Shown: one piece after another, positions 8,543 to 17,078 of the stretch
Layout: each line of letters opens with the position of its first letter
Position numbering within the stretch: position 1 is the first letter of the stretch
NCBI RefSeq assembly: GCF_004000985.1
Contig: NZ_BIMH01000019.1
Coordinates: 21,346-85,345, forward strand
DNA length: 64,000 nucleotides
Direction: 5' to 3'
Source: Paenibacillus validus NBRC 15382
GTDB lineage: Bacteria > Bacillota > Bacilli > Paenibacillales > NBRC-103111
The notes under the pieces: generated by a model
Database searches by the model: none
Told to the model about the DNA's origin: nothing
The model's input: only the letters and a program-made list of their open reading frames with translations
Made by a program: the position numbers and the translations under genes

Positions 8543-10165
8543 CTATAGTTCTCGAATCGCTTCAAACTGTTCGTGATAGGTCGACGGATCAATCTTAGCT
8601 TCTATGATGGAAGGCATGCCGTTAGTGGAGGCAAGTGCCTGACGGATAGCCAATCTGAGCTCGTCTTCCGTCTCGGCGCTCCACCCGTTAGCTCCTAAAC
8701 TTTCGGCAAATTTGACGTAATCCGGTGCCACAAACTCGGTACCAAACGGCTTGCTGTAGCCTTTCTTAACCTGCTTAACATCCATCAGGCTCAACCTGCG
8801 GTCGGAGAATATAATTGAAATCACAGGCCATTTGTTTTGCACAGCGGTGGCGATTTCCGGCAATCGCATCATGAATCCCCCATCACCGGTTAGAGAAGCG
8901 ACCACCTTATTGGGATAAACATGCTGCAGAGCCATTGCAGCAGGCAGCCCAAAGCCCATAGTTGCCAATCCGTTTGAGATAAAAAAGGACTGCGGGTTCA
9001 TCGACTCCCACAATTCAATAACCAGCAGCTTGCTGGCTCCAACGTCGGCGGTCATCAAAACATCCTTGGGCAGTTCCTCCTGCGAGATCATGATGACCTT
9101 GTCTGCGGTGAGAGCAGGACCCGATGTCTCTAAGGTCACTCTTACCAGATTACGATAGCTGGCTACTTCATCCAGCTTCCATTGATTACTGCAGTCCGTC
9201 ATATATTCACGAATGGAATGTAAGGTATTTCCAATGTCCCCCACCGCTTCCACAACGGCACGGTACATTTCTTGATCATTTGAATCATTGCTTATGTAGA
9301 CAACGGGCTGCGTGTACCGCCATTTCTTAGGCAGCAGTTCAACAGGGTCAAGACCAATTCCAACAATCAAATCACATTTATCCATGATGGAAGTCTCGAG
9401 TCTTCCGCCCATGAATACACCTAGCGACAGTTCATGATAATCACTTAAAGACCCTTTAGCCTTAGCTGTTTTAAATGTTGGAATGCCAAATTGTTCGATA
9501 AACGCTTTTAAATGTTCGTACTGTTCCCCATTACCTGTATTAATGCTTAGACCCACAATAGCAACGGGGAATTTAGCTTTTTTAATGAGAGCGGCCGCTG
9601 CTTTCAAGCTGGCCTCATCAGCCGTCAGCCGATAAGCATCACGGCAGAAGCTGCCGGTGTCTTCGTCGACATCCTTGTTAATGATGTCATTCGGAACGTC
9701 GAAGTGTACAGGCCCTCTCTTGGGAGTCATGGAGACAGTGTATCCTCTATTTAACATGCTGCTCCAATTGGAAACCGACAGGCTGCTGGCGAGCTTGGTT
9801 AGCGGTTTAAAAGCCTCAATGTGGGACACCTTTTGCCGCAGCGCGTAATCTACGCTATCGTGACCATATCTGTCACTCAATGAGATTAACGGCGCACGGT
9901 CCAATAAGGCGTACGCAATACCCGTTGACATAGATAAGGCTCCCGGCCCGAGGTCAGAAAGGCATACGCCTGGCTTACCGGTGACCTCGCCGTACACACT
10001 TGCCATAATGGCGGCTGTAGTTTCGTTCTGAGTCAGTACAAATTCCATATCAAGATCACCCATATAACATAGCAAATCGGAACTGCTTCCCCCTCCAGGA
10101 AGGCCGAACACCGTATTGATTCCTGAATTTCCTAATTTCCTGGTAATCGCTTCTCCTAATTTCAA
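8543..10165 (-). CDS. Thiamine pyrophosphate-dependent decarboxylase/synthase (benzoylformate decarboxylase / IlvB family)
   Basis: A full-length three-domain TPP enzyme of about 540 residues. The N-terminal Pyr domain has VFGLPGGGSSSDLL and the cofactor-activating Glu in TQNETTAAIMAS near residue 48. A central domain carries FPVAIVGLSINTG. The C-terminal PP domain has the TPP/Mg motif beginning GDGGFMMRLPEI, whose second Asn is replaced (IIFSDRRLSLMD). A TTG at 10165 lies 7 bases after GGAGAGG and seems a better start than the GTG at 10174, which is almost on the ribosome site. The neighbours are an aldehyde dehydrogenase upstream and a 2-hydroxyacid dehydrogenase downstream, so a 2-oxoacid decarboxylase that yields an aldehyde is more likely than acetolactate synthase. 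No small regulatory subunit is present. Confidence 0.88.
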   Translation of the reverse strand: MKLGEAITRKLGNSGINTVFGLPGGGSSSDLLCYMGDLDMEFVLTQNETTAAIMASVYGEVTGKPGVCLSDLGPGALSMSTGIAYALLDRAPLISLSDRYGHDSVDYALRQKVSHIEAFKPLTKLASSLSVSNWSSMLNRGYTVSMTPKRGPVHFDVPNDIINKDVDEDTGSFCRDAYRLTADEASLKAAAALIKKAKFPVAIVGLSINTGNGEQYEHLKAFIEQFGIPTFKTAKAKGSLSDYHELSLGVFMGGRLETSIMDKCDLIVGIGLDPVELLPKKWRYTQPVVYISNDSNDQEMYRAVVEAVGDIGNTLHSIREYMTDCSNQWKLDEVASYRNLVRVTLETSGPALTADKVIMISQEELPKDVLMTADVGASKLLVIELWESMNPQSFFISNGLATMGFGLPAAMALQHVYPNKVVASLTGDGGFMMRLPEIATAVQNKWPVISIIFSDRRLSLMDVKQVKKGYSKPFGTEFVAPDYVKFAESLGANGWSAETEDELRLAIRQALASTNGMPSIIEAKIDPSTYHEQFEAIREL

Positions 10166-10192
10166 ACTCGTCACCTCTCCACTATTCTGAGC

Positions 10193-11683
10193 TCACATTT
10201 GTATCGAGAACGGATCCCGCGTATCGTCGGATAAATTCAACATGATATTCTTGATCTGCGTGTATTCCAACAGCGCATGCCAGCCTCTTTCTCTCCCATG
10301 GCCGCTCAATTTTACCCCTCCGAACGGAGCTTGAGCTGCCGATGTCCTATATGTATTCACCCAAACGGTTCCCGCCTGAATTTGTCTGGCTAACCGGTGA
10401 ACCCGCTTCACATTGGACGTCCATATCCCGGATGCCAAGCCATACTTGCTGTCATTGGCAATCTGTACAGCTTCGTCTTGATCTGTGAATGGAATAACAG
10501 ACAGAACGGGTCCAAAAATTTCTTCCTGCGCAATCGTACTTTTATTATCAACATCGATGAATATCGCGGGGGCAATAAAATAGCCGTTCTTCAGCTCATG
10601 ATCGGTTACTGCATGGCCTCCATAAACTAATTTTGCTCCCTCGTCTTTCCCCTTGCTGATCATCCCGAGAATCCGATCATACTGAGGCTTATTCGCGGCC
10701 GGGCCCATTTCCGTTAACGGATCTATAGGATTGCCTAATCGAATCGTTTTTGCTTTGTCCACAATCTTTTGAATCACTTCATCGTAAACGGAGTGCTGTA
10801 CAAGCAGACGCGATCCGGCAATGCAGGTTTGGCCGCTTGCGCCATAGATGCCCGCTACCGCTCCGATTACAGCCGCATGAATATCCGCATCGTCGAAAAT
10901 GATATTAGGGGATTTCCCTCCGAGTTCAAGGGTTACCGGAATCAAATTCTGGCTTGCATTGCGGGAAATGAGCTTACCGGTTTCCGTCCCGCCGGTAAAG
11001 CTGATCTTGTTTACGCCCGGGTGCTGCGTTAAGTAATTTCCTACCCTGCCGTCCCCTGTGACGATATTCACCACACCATCCGGAAAACCGGCCTTTTGAA
11101 TCAGCTTACCCAGCTCTAATGTAGTGGCGCTTGTGTGCTCAGAGGGCTTAATCACAACCGTGTTCCCTGCAGCCAGGGCCGGCGCAAGCTTGTTGGCCAA
11201 TATGGCAATAGGCGAGTTCCACGAGGTGATAAGAACGACTACGCCGACGGCTTCCCTTAGGGTATAGTCGAACATCATCGGATTATCGAGCGGAATGACT
11301 TCGCCATATAATTTGTCGGCGTAACCTGCGAAGAAACGATAATTTCTAGCGGCAAAATGCATCTGATTTGTTGTTTCGCGAATCACTTTGCCGTTATCGG
11401 TTGTCTCCAGTGCGGCCATTCGCTCCGCATCTTCGTCTAATAGATCAGCGAATTTCATTAACAATCGGGCTCTCTCTAAACCGTTTACATGTTTCCAGGA
11501 CGTATCAAACGTTGTACGCGCCGCTTCGATCGCTTCGTTCACATCCTCTTCCGAAGCTTGTGGAATCTCCGACCAAACTTCTTGATTGAACGGATTGATC
11601 GACGGGAAACGTTCCTTGGTTGAGCTGTCCACCCAGCGTCCCTTGATTAGCATTTGGTAATGAGCTGCCATGTTCCTGTTCAC
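10193..11683 (-). CDS. NAD(P)-dependent aldehyde dehydrogenase
   Basis: A 496-residue ALDH superfamily enzyme that oxidises an aldehyde to its acid. Motifs in order are ITSWNSPIAILANKLAPAL, AGNTVVIKPSEHTSATTLEL, FTGGTETGKLISRNA, the catalytic Glu in VTLELGGKSPN near 256, the nucleophilic Cys in GASGQTCIAGSRL near 290, and IAQEEIFGPVLSVIPF. GTG at 11683 and ATG at 11671 are both possible starts; neither has ideal spacing. It lies 18 bp before the TPP enzyme and 6 bp after tctA, so these genes are very probably cotranscribed and act in sequence. The substrate is unknown. Confidence 0.92.
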   Translation of the reverse strand: MNRNMAAHYQMLIKGRWVDSSTKERFPSINPFNQEVWSEIPQASEEDVNEAIEAARTTFDTSWKHVNGLERARLLMKFADLLDEDAERMAALETTDNGKVIRETTNQMHFAARNYRFFAGYADKLYGEVIPLDNPMMFDYTLREAVGVVVLITSWNSPIAILANKLAPALAAGNTVVIKPSEHTSATTLELGKLIQKAGFPDGVVNIVTGDGRVGNYLTQHPGVNKISFTGGTETGKLISRNASQNLIPVTLELGGKSPNIIFDDADIHAAVIGAVAGIYGASGQTCIAGSRLLVQHSVYDEVIQKIVDKAKTIRLGNPIDPLTEMGPAANKPQYDRILGMISKGKDEGAKLVYGGHAVTDHELKNGYFIAPAIFIDVDNKSTIAQEEIFGPVLSVIPFTDQDEAVQIANDSKYGLASGIWTSNVKRVHRLARQIQAGTVWVNTYRTSAAQAPFGGVKLSGHGRERGWHALLEYTQIKNIMLNLSDDTRDPFSIQM

Positions 11684-11689
11684 CCGCCT

Positions 11690-13189
11690 CTATATTGAAA
11701 TGTCTTCTTTTTTAACAGATCTCTTTTTCAAAAATTGAAAAAGCATGTTGCCTACAAGAAGGGCTATCAAGCCTACAAGGACGATGGAGTACCCTCTGGA
11801 GACAAAAATGCTGTAACTGCCATCAGATAACATCAATGAGCGCCTTAAGCTTTTCTCCAGCATCGGGCCAAGCACGAATGCCAATATGAACGCGGGGAAA
11901 GAATAATCCAGCTTTAAAATAAAGAAGCTGACCACACCGACGATGATCGTAACCCACACATCAAAAAGGGAGCCCCTCGCGGCAAAAGCACCGATCAAAG
12001 CTGCAAAAAGGATGATCGGAATCAAAATATAGTTTGGAATGGTTAACGTTCTAGCCCACAAGGACGTAGTCCATTTGCCCAAATAATACATCGCAATCGT
12101 CGCAACCAGAAATCCCCAGAAAATCCCGTAGATCAGATTGGGATCATTCTTAAACACCTGCGGGCCGGGTTGAATGCCGTGAATCATAAATGCGGATAAA
12201 ATCACGGCTGTAGCGGCTGACCCAGGAATCCCCAACGTTAATAAGGGAATTAAGGCTCCGCCCACAACCGCATTGTTGGCTGCTTCAGGGGCGGCAATTC
12301 CATTCGGTTCCCCCTTCCCGAATTTTTTCGGATTTTTCGAAGATCTTTTAGCATCCGTGTAGGCAAGCCACGAAGCCGGACCCGCTCCTAATCCCGGGAT
12401 AATCCCCGCCAGAGTTCCGATAATCGATCCCTTCCATACACTTTTATTGACCGATTTATACTCCTTCCATGTTAAATTCGTCTTCAAATTCTGGTTGTCT
12501 GTTACGTAGCGCTTATTCAGATCATCTGTCAACATCGACAATACTTCCGAAATGGCGAACATCCCCGTCAGCATGGCAATCATCGAGAGTCCTTCCATCA
12601 AATCCATGCTTCCCATTGTAAATCTTTGAGATCCCGTAAAGACATCCATGCCGATCATGCCGAGAAGCAGCCCCAGCAGTACGGACACAGCGCTTTTCAT
12701 CGCATCCTTCGAGCTTAAACTGATAATGCATACGAGTCCTAAAACCCCGATTAAGAAAAATTCCGGGTCGGCAAACTTGATGGTCAGTTTGGTTAAAGGG
12801 ATGGCCAGCACCATCAATATTAAGGTTCCGAATAATCCCCCGATGGTGGATGAGGTTAAAGAATAGCCTAACGCCTTGCCTGGAAATCCTTGTTTCGCCA
12901 TGGCGTTGCCGTCAAGTGTTGTCGCGACAGCCGCGGCATTACCCGGTATGCCTAGTACAATAGACGAAATGGAACCCCCATATTCAGCGGATTGATAGAG
13001 GGATACCAGCATGAGAATAGAAGCCAACGGGTCCATATTGTAGGTAAGCGGTAATAGCAGAGCGATGCCAACCGTGGGTCCGAGTCCTGGTAGAACTCCG
13101 ATAAATAACCCGAATATGGCGCCAAAAATAATGGCAAACATATTTCCCCAAGTAAACAGAAGGGAGAAATCAAAGGAAAAAAACTCCAT
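11690..13189 (-). CDS. tctA: Tripartite tricarboxylate transporter permease TctA
   Basis: The large membrane subunit of a TTT transporter, which imports carboxylates with a cation gradient and an extracytoplasmic binding protein. The 499-residue protein shows the TctA signatures FGLFIGVLPGLGPTVGIALL, GGSISSIVLGIPGNAAAVAT, TLAGIIPGLGAGPASWLAYT and LTLGIPGSAATAVILSAF, and about twelve membrane helices. The ATG is 7 bases after GGAGG. It is preceded by tctB (23 bp) and tctC and followed after 6 bp by the aldehyde dehydrogenase, which ties import to the downstream catabolic enzymes. Confidence 0.95.
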   Translation of the reverse strand: MEFFSFDFSLLFTWGNMFAIIFGAIFGLFIGVLPGLGPTVGIALLLPLTYNMDPLASILMLVSLYQSAEYGGSISSIVLGIPGNAAAVATTLDGNAMAKQGFPGKALGYSLTSSTIGGLFGTLILMVLAIPLTKLTIKFADPEFFLIGVLGLVCIISLSSKDAMKSAVSVLLGLLLGMIGMDVFTGSQRFTMGSMDLMEGLSMIAMLTGMFAISEVLSMLTDDLNKRYVTDNQNLKTNLTWKEYKSVNKSVWKGSIIGTLAGIIPGLGAGPASWLAYTDAKRSSKNPKKFGKGEPNGIAAPEAANNAVVGGALIPLLTLGIPGSAATAVILSAFMIHGIQPGPQVFKNDPNLIYGIFWGFLVATIAMYYLGKWTTSLWARTLTIPNYILIPIILFAALIGAFAARGSLFDVWVTIIVGVVSFFILKLDYSFPAFILAFVLGPMLEKSLRRSLMLSDGSYSIFVSRGYSIVLVGLIALLVGNMLFQFLKKRSVKKEDISI

Positions 13190-13212
13190 ATACGAACCTC
13201 CATACCCGGTTT

Positions 13213-13656
13213 TTAGAAGGTGATGCCCAATAGAAGTTCAAAAGTTCCATACACCAGCAGCACCATTAGCAGTGAAATACCCATGGCTTTACATACTTTT
13301 ATAAAAGAAGGTTTGGCTTGATCGTACAAATATATGAGAATGGCAAGAAAAACAAACGATACGATGTAAAACAAGCCCATCCATTCCCAAACAGCTGTAA
13401 ATAAGGCGGACAGTACTATCGTCCAAATGATATAGCGAAGATTAGGCAGCGGGATGTGTTGGTCATTTTTCTTCATTGTCGTAAAAAAGCTGAGGATACA
13501 GCACAGAATGAGAAGGACACTCACTATGCCGGGAAAGTAGGCCGGCCCGATTTGCCCGCTGGATGACTTGGGCAATGTTTGAGAGGAGATGAAAAAAAAC
13601 GCTCCAATGCCGATGAAAAAAAGCAAAGATATATAAGTTGCTAATTTATAGCCCAT
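13213..13656 (-). CDS. tctB: Tripartite tricarboxylate transporter small membrane subunit TctB
   Basis: A 147-residue protein with four hydrophobic segments, as expected for TctB: ATYISLLFFIGIGAFFFISS, the characteristic FPKSSS-like segment LPKSSSGQIGPAYFPGIVSV, then YIIWTIVLSALFTAVWEWMG and AMGISLLMVLLVYGTFELLL. GGAGG lies 7 bases before the ATG. It sits between tctC and tctA in the standard tctCBA order. TctB sequences are poorly conserved, so the call rests on topology and context. Confidence 0.88.
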   Translation of the reverse strand: MGYKLATYISLLFFIGIGAFFFISSQTLPKSSSGQIGPAYFPGIVSVLLILCCILSFFTTMKKNDQHIPLPNLRYIIWTIVLSALFTAVWEWMGLFYIVSFVFLAILIYLYDQAKPSFIKVCKAMGISLLMVLLVYGTFELLLGITF

Positions 13657-13717
13657 CCCTACGCCTCCGTTGCCATGTAATGGTTGGGGAATCAGCCTGT
13701 GCTAATCCCCCTTTCAA

Positions 13718-14743
13718 TTAGTTGGGCAAGCCTTTGAATACTTCTTCCCCATCTTTCATAAATTGTTCAAAGTATTTGGCGAAATCGGCGCTGTTCTTGT
13801 AAAAGTCGATTTGGTTTTCTTTTTTCTGATATTCCTGCCACTCCGGATCCTTCATGGCCTGTTCAAACGCCTTTTCCAATTTTTCCAGTCTCTCTTTGGG
13901 AATGCCCGGCTTTCCGAAGAAACCTCTCCATATATTTTCATCTGCGATTTTCGTGAGACCGAGCTCTTTCAAGGTAGGAACGTCTTTACGGTTCGGAGCC
14001 CGCTCACCGCTGCTCACGGCTAACAAACGAAGGTCACCGGAATCGACCTGCGCATTCACAACCGAACTGGATCCTACCAGGACATCCACATTTCCTCCTA
14101 ACAGTGCAAGCACCGACTTGTTTCCCCCGTCATAAGGAATATAGCTCGCTTGAATTCCAGCCTCTTTGAATATTTTTAAAGCGAGTACATGATTGGTTCC
14201 TTTAACCGTCGAGCCGGAAAACTTCAGCTTACCGGGATTTTCCTTGGCGAATTTCACCAGCTCCTCAAATGTTGTAAATGGGCTGTCTTTCTTTACGGCC
14301 ACAGTTTGATAATCCGCGTTGATCGTTGCGATGGGAAGGATATCCTTCGATTTAAGAGAGACTTGGCCCGCTGCCATTGTGTAGGCAAAGGTCGAAGAGT
14401 GATAAACAATGGTGTAACCATCAGCCGGCTGCGCTAACATATGCGTTACGCCGATTGCGCCGCTTCCGCCCTCTTTATTGACGATAACGAGGGATTGTCC
14501 GAGGTATTTCTCGGCAATCTTGCCAAAGGTTCTGGAGAACACATCGCCGGGAGACCCGGCTGTGAAAGGAACTACCAAGTTGATGGCTTTGTGAGGGTAA
14601 TCATCCGCTTTATTGGCTGAACCGGTATCCTTCGACATCACTTCCGTCGAATGGGTCGATCTCTGTGCACCGCAGGCCGCAAGTGCCAGTACCAGAAATA
14701 AAATAAAGATAGGAGAAACCGCTTTTTGAATTTTTTTCTTCAA
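13718..14743 (-). CDS. tctC: Tripartite tricarboxylate transporter substrate-binding lipoprotein TctC (Bug family)
   Basis: The extracytoplasmic receptor of the TTT system. It has 341 residues with a lipoprotein signal peptide ending LVLALAACGAQ (lipidated Cys near 24). The Bug-family fold is seen at AINLVVPFTAGSPGDVFSRT, GGSGAIGVTHMLAQPADGYT, GGNKSVLALLGGNVDVLVGS and the C-terminal GIPKERLEKLEKAFEQAM. The TTG start at 14743 follows GGAGG by about 8 bases. Bug proteins bind carboxylates such as citrate, tricarballylate, nicotinate or glutamate, and the ligand cannot be told from sequence. It is the first transporter gene, 64 bp after the nitroreductase. Confidence 0.93.
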   Translation of the reverse strand: MKKKIQKAVSPIFILFLVLALAACGAQRSTHSTEVMSKDTGSANKADDYPHKAINLVVPFTAGSPGDVFSRTFGKIAEKYLGQSLVIVNKEGGSGAIGVTHMLAQPADGYTIVYHSSTFAYTMAAGQVSLKSKDILPIATINADYQTVAVKKDSPFTTFEELVKFAKENPGKLKFSGSTVKGTNHVLALKIFKEAGIQASYIPYDGGNKSVLALLGGNVDVLVGSSSVVNAQVDSGDLRLLAVSSGERAPNRKDVPTLKELGLTKIADENIWRGFFGKPGIPKERLEKLEKAFEQAMKDPEWQEYQKKENQIDFYKNSADFAKYFEQFMKDGEEVFKGLPN

Positions 14744-14807
14744 ACCAATTACCTCCCTAACCTCATAAATGTATTAGAAATACCGGTAACCGTCGTTATG
14801 GGTAGTC

Positions 14808-15569
14808 TCATATAAGAAGAAAGCCTTGTTCCTTTAAAAAGGGCTTCATGAACAATCTTCGGGATGGCTTGCGTTTCATGGTTTGCGTTTCTGTCCAAGT
14901 CTCAGATCGGCTGCCTTCGGTCCTGTTGAGATAATATTGTTTCATCACTTCGTCATATTTTCGAATATGTAGGGACGTATCTTCGATTCGTTTATACTCA
15001 TTTTCAAAATAAAACGCTTTCAAAGGAAGCCGGGGCTTTTTTTCCGGGATTTCCTCGGGATAGCCGATACACATCCCAAAAACCGGGTAAACCCGCCTCG
15101 GTAAGTTCAACAGTTGCGTTACTTCATAGGGATAATTTCGCAGCCCTCCGGTATAAACAATCCCAAATCCAAGCGCTTCAGCGGAAACAGCGGTATTTTG
15201 CGCTGCGAGCGCGGCATCGATCGTTGAAATCAGAAACATCTCTGTAGTATCCAGCGATTCGGCCATATCCACCCCGCTGAGAAGCGAGATCTGTTCCAAC
15301 CGATATAAGTCTGCACAGAAAACGAGGAACTCAGCGCAGGTTTTCACGTGAGTTTGATTGCCGGCATACACTGACAATTTACTTCTCTTCTTAGGATCGG
15401 TCACCCTAATAATCGAATAAGATTGGCCGTGGCTTGATGAGGAAGCTGCTTGGGCCGACCTAATGATGTGCTCCAAATCGGATTCAGCAATTTCTTTATT
15501 TATGAATTTACGTACGGATCGATGATTTTGTAATAGACGGATCACATCGGGATAATTTTCAGCATTCAT
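14808..15569 (-). CDS. NfsA-like FMN nitroreductase family protein
   Basis: A 253-residue flavin oxidoreductase. The family start VIRLLQNHRSVRKFINKEI is followed by RSAQAASSSSHGQSYSIIRV, ALAAQNTAVSAEALGFGIVY and VYPVFGMCIGYPEE, all FMN- and NADPH-site segments of the NfsA/FRP branch. The GGGAGGG site lies about 11 bases before the ATG. It lies between prpF and tctC in the carboxylate cluster, and a strong cre-like site is about 90 bp upstream. In this setting it may reduce a double bond or keto group of a pathway intermediate, or simply be a hitchhiker; I see no way to choose. Confidence 0.88.
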   Translation of the reverse strand: MNAENYPDVIRLLQNHRSVRKFINKEIAESDLEHIIRSAQAASSSSHGQSYSIIRVTDPKKRSKLSVYAGNQTHVKTCAEFLVFCADLYRLEQISLLSGVDMAESLDTTEMFLISTIDAALAAQNTAVSAEALGFGIVYTGGLRNYPYEVTQLLNLPRRVYPVFGMCIGYPEEIPEKKPRLPLKAFYFENEYKRIEDTSLHIRKYDEVMKQYYLNRTEGSRSETWTETQTMKRKPSRRLFMKPFLKEQGFLLI

Positions 15570-15657
15570 CGAAGTTCATTCCCTCCCTCTTGGCACCTTT
15601 GTGCGATGGAAATAGCTTGATCTGCTCTTCATTTCAAAGCAGTAGATTCAAACCGAA

Positions 15658-15672
15658 TGATAGCGCTTTCCT
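15658..15672. promoter_or_regulatory. Catabolite-response element (cre) candidate
   Basis: On the minus strand the site reads AGGAAAGCGCTATCA, which fits the CcpA consensus WTGNAARCGNWWWCA at 14 of 15 positions. It lies in the 180-bp gap between prpF and the nitroreductase gene, about 90 bp upstream of the latter. This suggests CcpA control of a promoter driving the nitroreductase-tctCBA half of the cluster. Confidence 0.55.
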
Positions 15673-15749
15673 TTCTCTGTTCCTCATCACTTCCTTTTCC
15701 AGTTTTGGGCTTTCACTGCAAATTTACTATTATTTCAACATTTAGACAA

Positions 15750-16958
15750 TTATTCACAAATTCCTTCTTTTACTTGTGCATCCCCCGGCATCCAGCTTCG
15801 AAGCAGTGCGGCTGGAACATGGGCATAGCCCTCCATTAATCTTCTGGCCGTCCGTCCATTCGCGGCCCTTGTCACTCTCCAGTTATTACCGTCTTGTACG
15901 ACAACGGATTCCACTTCTAGGATTCCGGACGGATGGCCAATCTTTACCTCCGGGTTAGGCGAAGAAAATAATTGATTAGGAATCGTATCAGGGATTTTGG
16001 TAGCCGTGGCGAGAGCCATCGCACCACTGACCGCATAGGCCCTGTGCAGCGACCCCATCGAAATGTAACGGGATACGATATCGACTTCGGTTTCCTGGAT
16101 CAGCTTGTTTTTATTTGTGGTATATTCACTCGATGAGGAGACTAAGGCTATTTTGGGAAGCGCATGAGTCGACGGGGACACTGCTGCCCGGTCTTCCTCC
16201 TTTATAACGCCAATTAATAGTCCACATTCCACCCTAATGTGTTCCAATGTGTCCAGCAGGTGTGGATGACCGTTAATTTCTGTTTCTGACTCAATACCCT
16301 TCAGCCCCAGATCTGTCGCCCGAACAAAAATCACAACATTCGCACAGTCAATAATCGTGACTTGAAAATCCCGCCCATCTTTAAGTTGGACTAGATCAAC
16401 TGGATTTCCAGTGGGAAGAGTTCTGCCGGTAAATCCACCGCCCGAGTCCAAAAAGTTGATCATGATTCTCGATGATGCTCCGGAAACGCCGTCAATTACA
16501 TAATCGCCCTCATATTGGATTTGCCCGTTCTTGACCGGTATTTCCGCAACTATGATTTTATTCGTATTCGTATTATAGATATGGACGTGAGTGGTGGGCT
16601 CCTTCAATTCCACGTAGCCCTCCTCTGCAGCATACAAGCCTACAGCAGTAACGAAATTCCCACAAGTTACGTTATAATCAATTCTTTTGCTCTTCAGGCT
16701 GACTTGACCAAATGTATAATCAATATCCGCATCCGGATGTGAGGGGCGTCCGACCAGCGCGAGTTTGCTTTGCAGAGGCGTACCTCCGCCAAGCCCATCA
16801 ATTTGATTAATGTCAGGAGTACCGTATAATCGTATAATGACTTCATCCCGCAATGCAGGATCCCAAGGAAGATCTGAATTTCTCAGTACCAAACCTTTGC
16901 TGGTTCCCCCCCTCATGATGACGGCTGGAATTTTATGAATTTGGCCAAAATCGTACAT
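15750..16958 (-). CDS. PrpF family isomerase (aconitate / methylitaconate isomerase-like)
   Basis: A 402-residue member of the PrpF family (diaminopimelate epimerase-like fold), which shifts double bonds or epimerises carboxylate substrates. The signature begins KIPAVIMRGGTSKGLVLRNS, continues QIDGLGGGTPLQSKLALVGR, and the first catalytic Cys is in YNVTCGNFVTAVG near 107. The C-terminal half contains YTTNKNKLIQETEVDIVSRY and IGHPSGILEVE. Known members act on cis/trans-aconitate, 2-methylaconitate, 3-methylitaconate or 4-oxalomesaconate. Together with a TcuA-like dehydrogenase and a tricarboxylate importer, an aconitate-type substrate is the simplest guess. GGAGG lies 7 bases before the ATG. 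Confidence 0.88.
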   Translation of the reverse strand: MYDFGQIHKIPAVIMRGGTSKGLVLRNSDLPWDPALRDEVIIRLYGTPDINQIDGLGGGTPLQSKLALVGRPSHPDADIDYTFGQVSLKSKRIDYNVTCGNFVTAVGLYAAEEGYVELKEPTTHVHIYNTNTNKIIVAEIPVKNGQIQYEGDYVIDGVSGASSRIMINFLDSGGGFTGRTLPTGNPVDLVQLKDGRDFQVTIIDCANVVIFVRATDLGLKGIESETEINGHPHLLDTLEHIRVECGLLIGVIKEEDRAAVSPSTHALPKIALVSSSSEYTTNKNKLIQETEVDIVSRYISMGSLHRAYAVSGAMALATATKIPDTIPNQLFSSPNPEVKIGHPSGILEVESVVVQDGNNWRVTRAANGRTARRLMEGYAHVPAALLRSWMPGDAQVKEGICE

Positions 16959-17078
16959 AGCCTTACCTCCATTGGGTAAATTTGTTCATACAATTATGGT
17001 AGCACCCTGTGGAGAATAAAAAAAATACATTTATTCTTTGTTTATATATAAAAAAATTCGATGTTAACATGTCATGTT

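Noticed and set aside
8543..10165. Acetolactate synthase large subunit (ilvB) call
   Set aside because: No small subunit or ilv neighbours; adjacency to an aldehyde dehydrogenase and 2-hydroxyacid dehydrogenase favours a 2-oxoacid decarboxylase.
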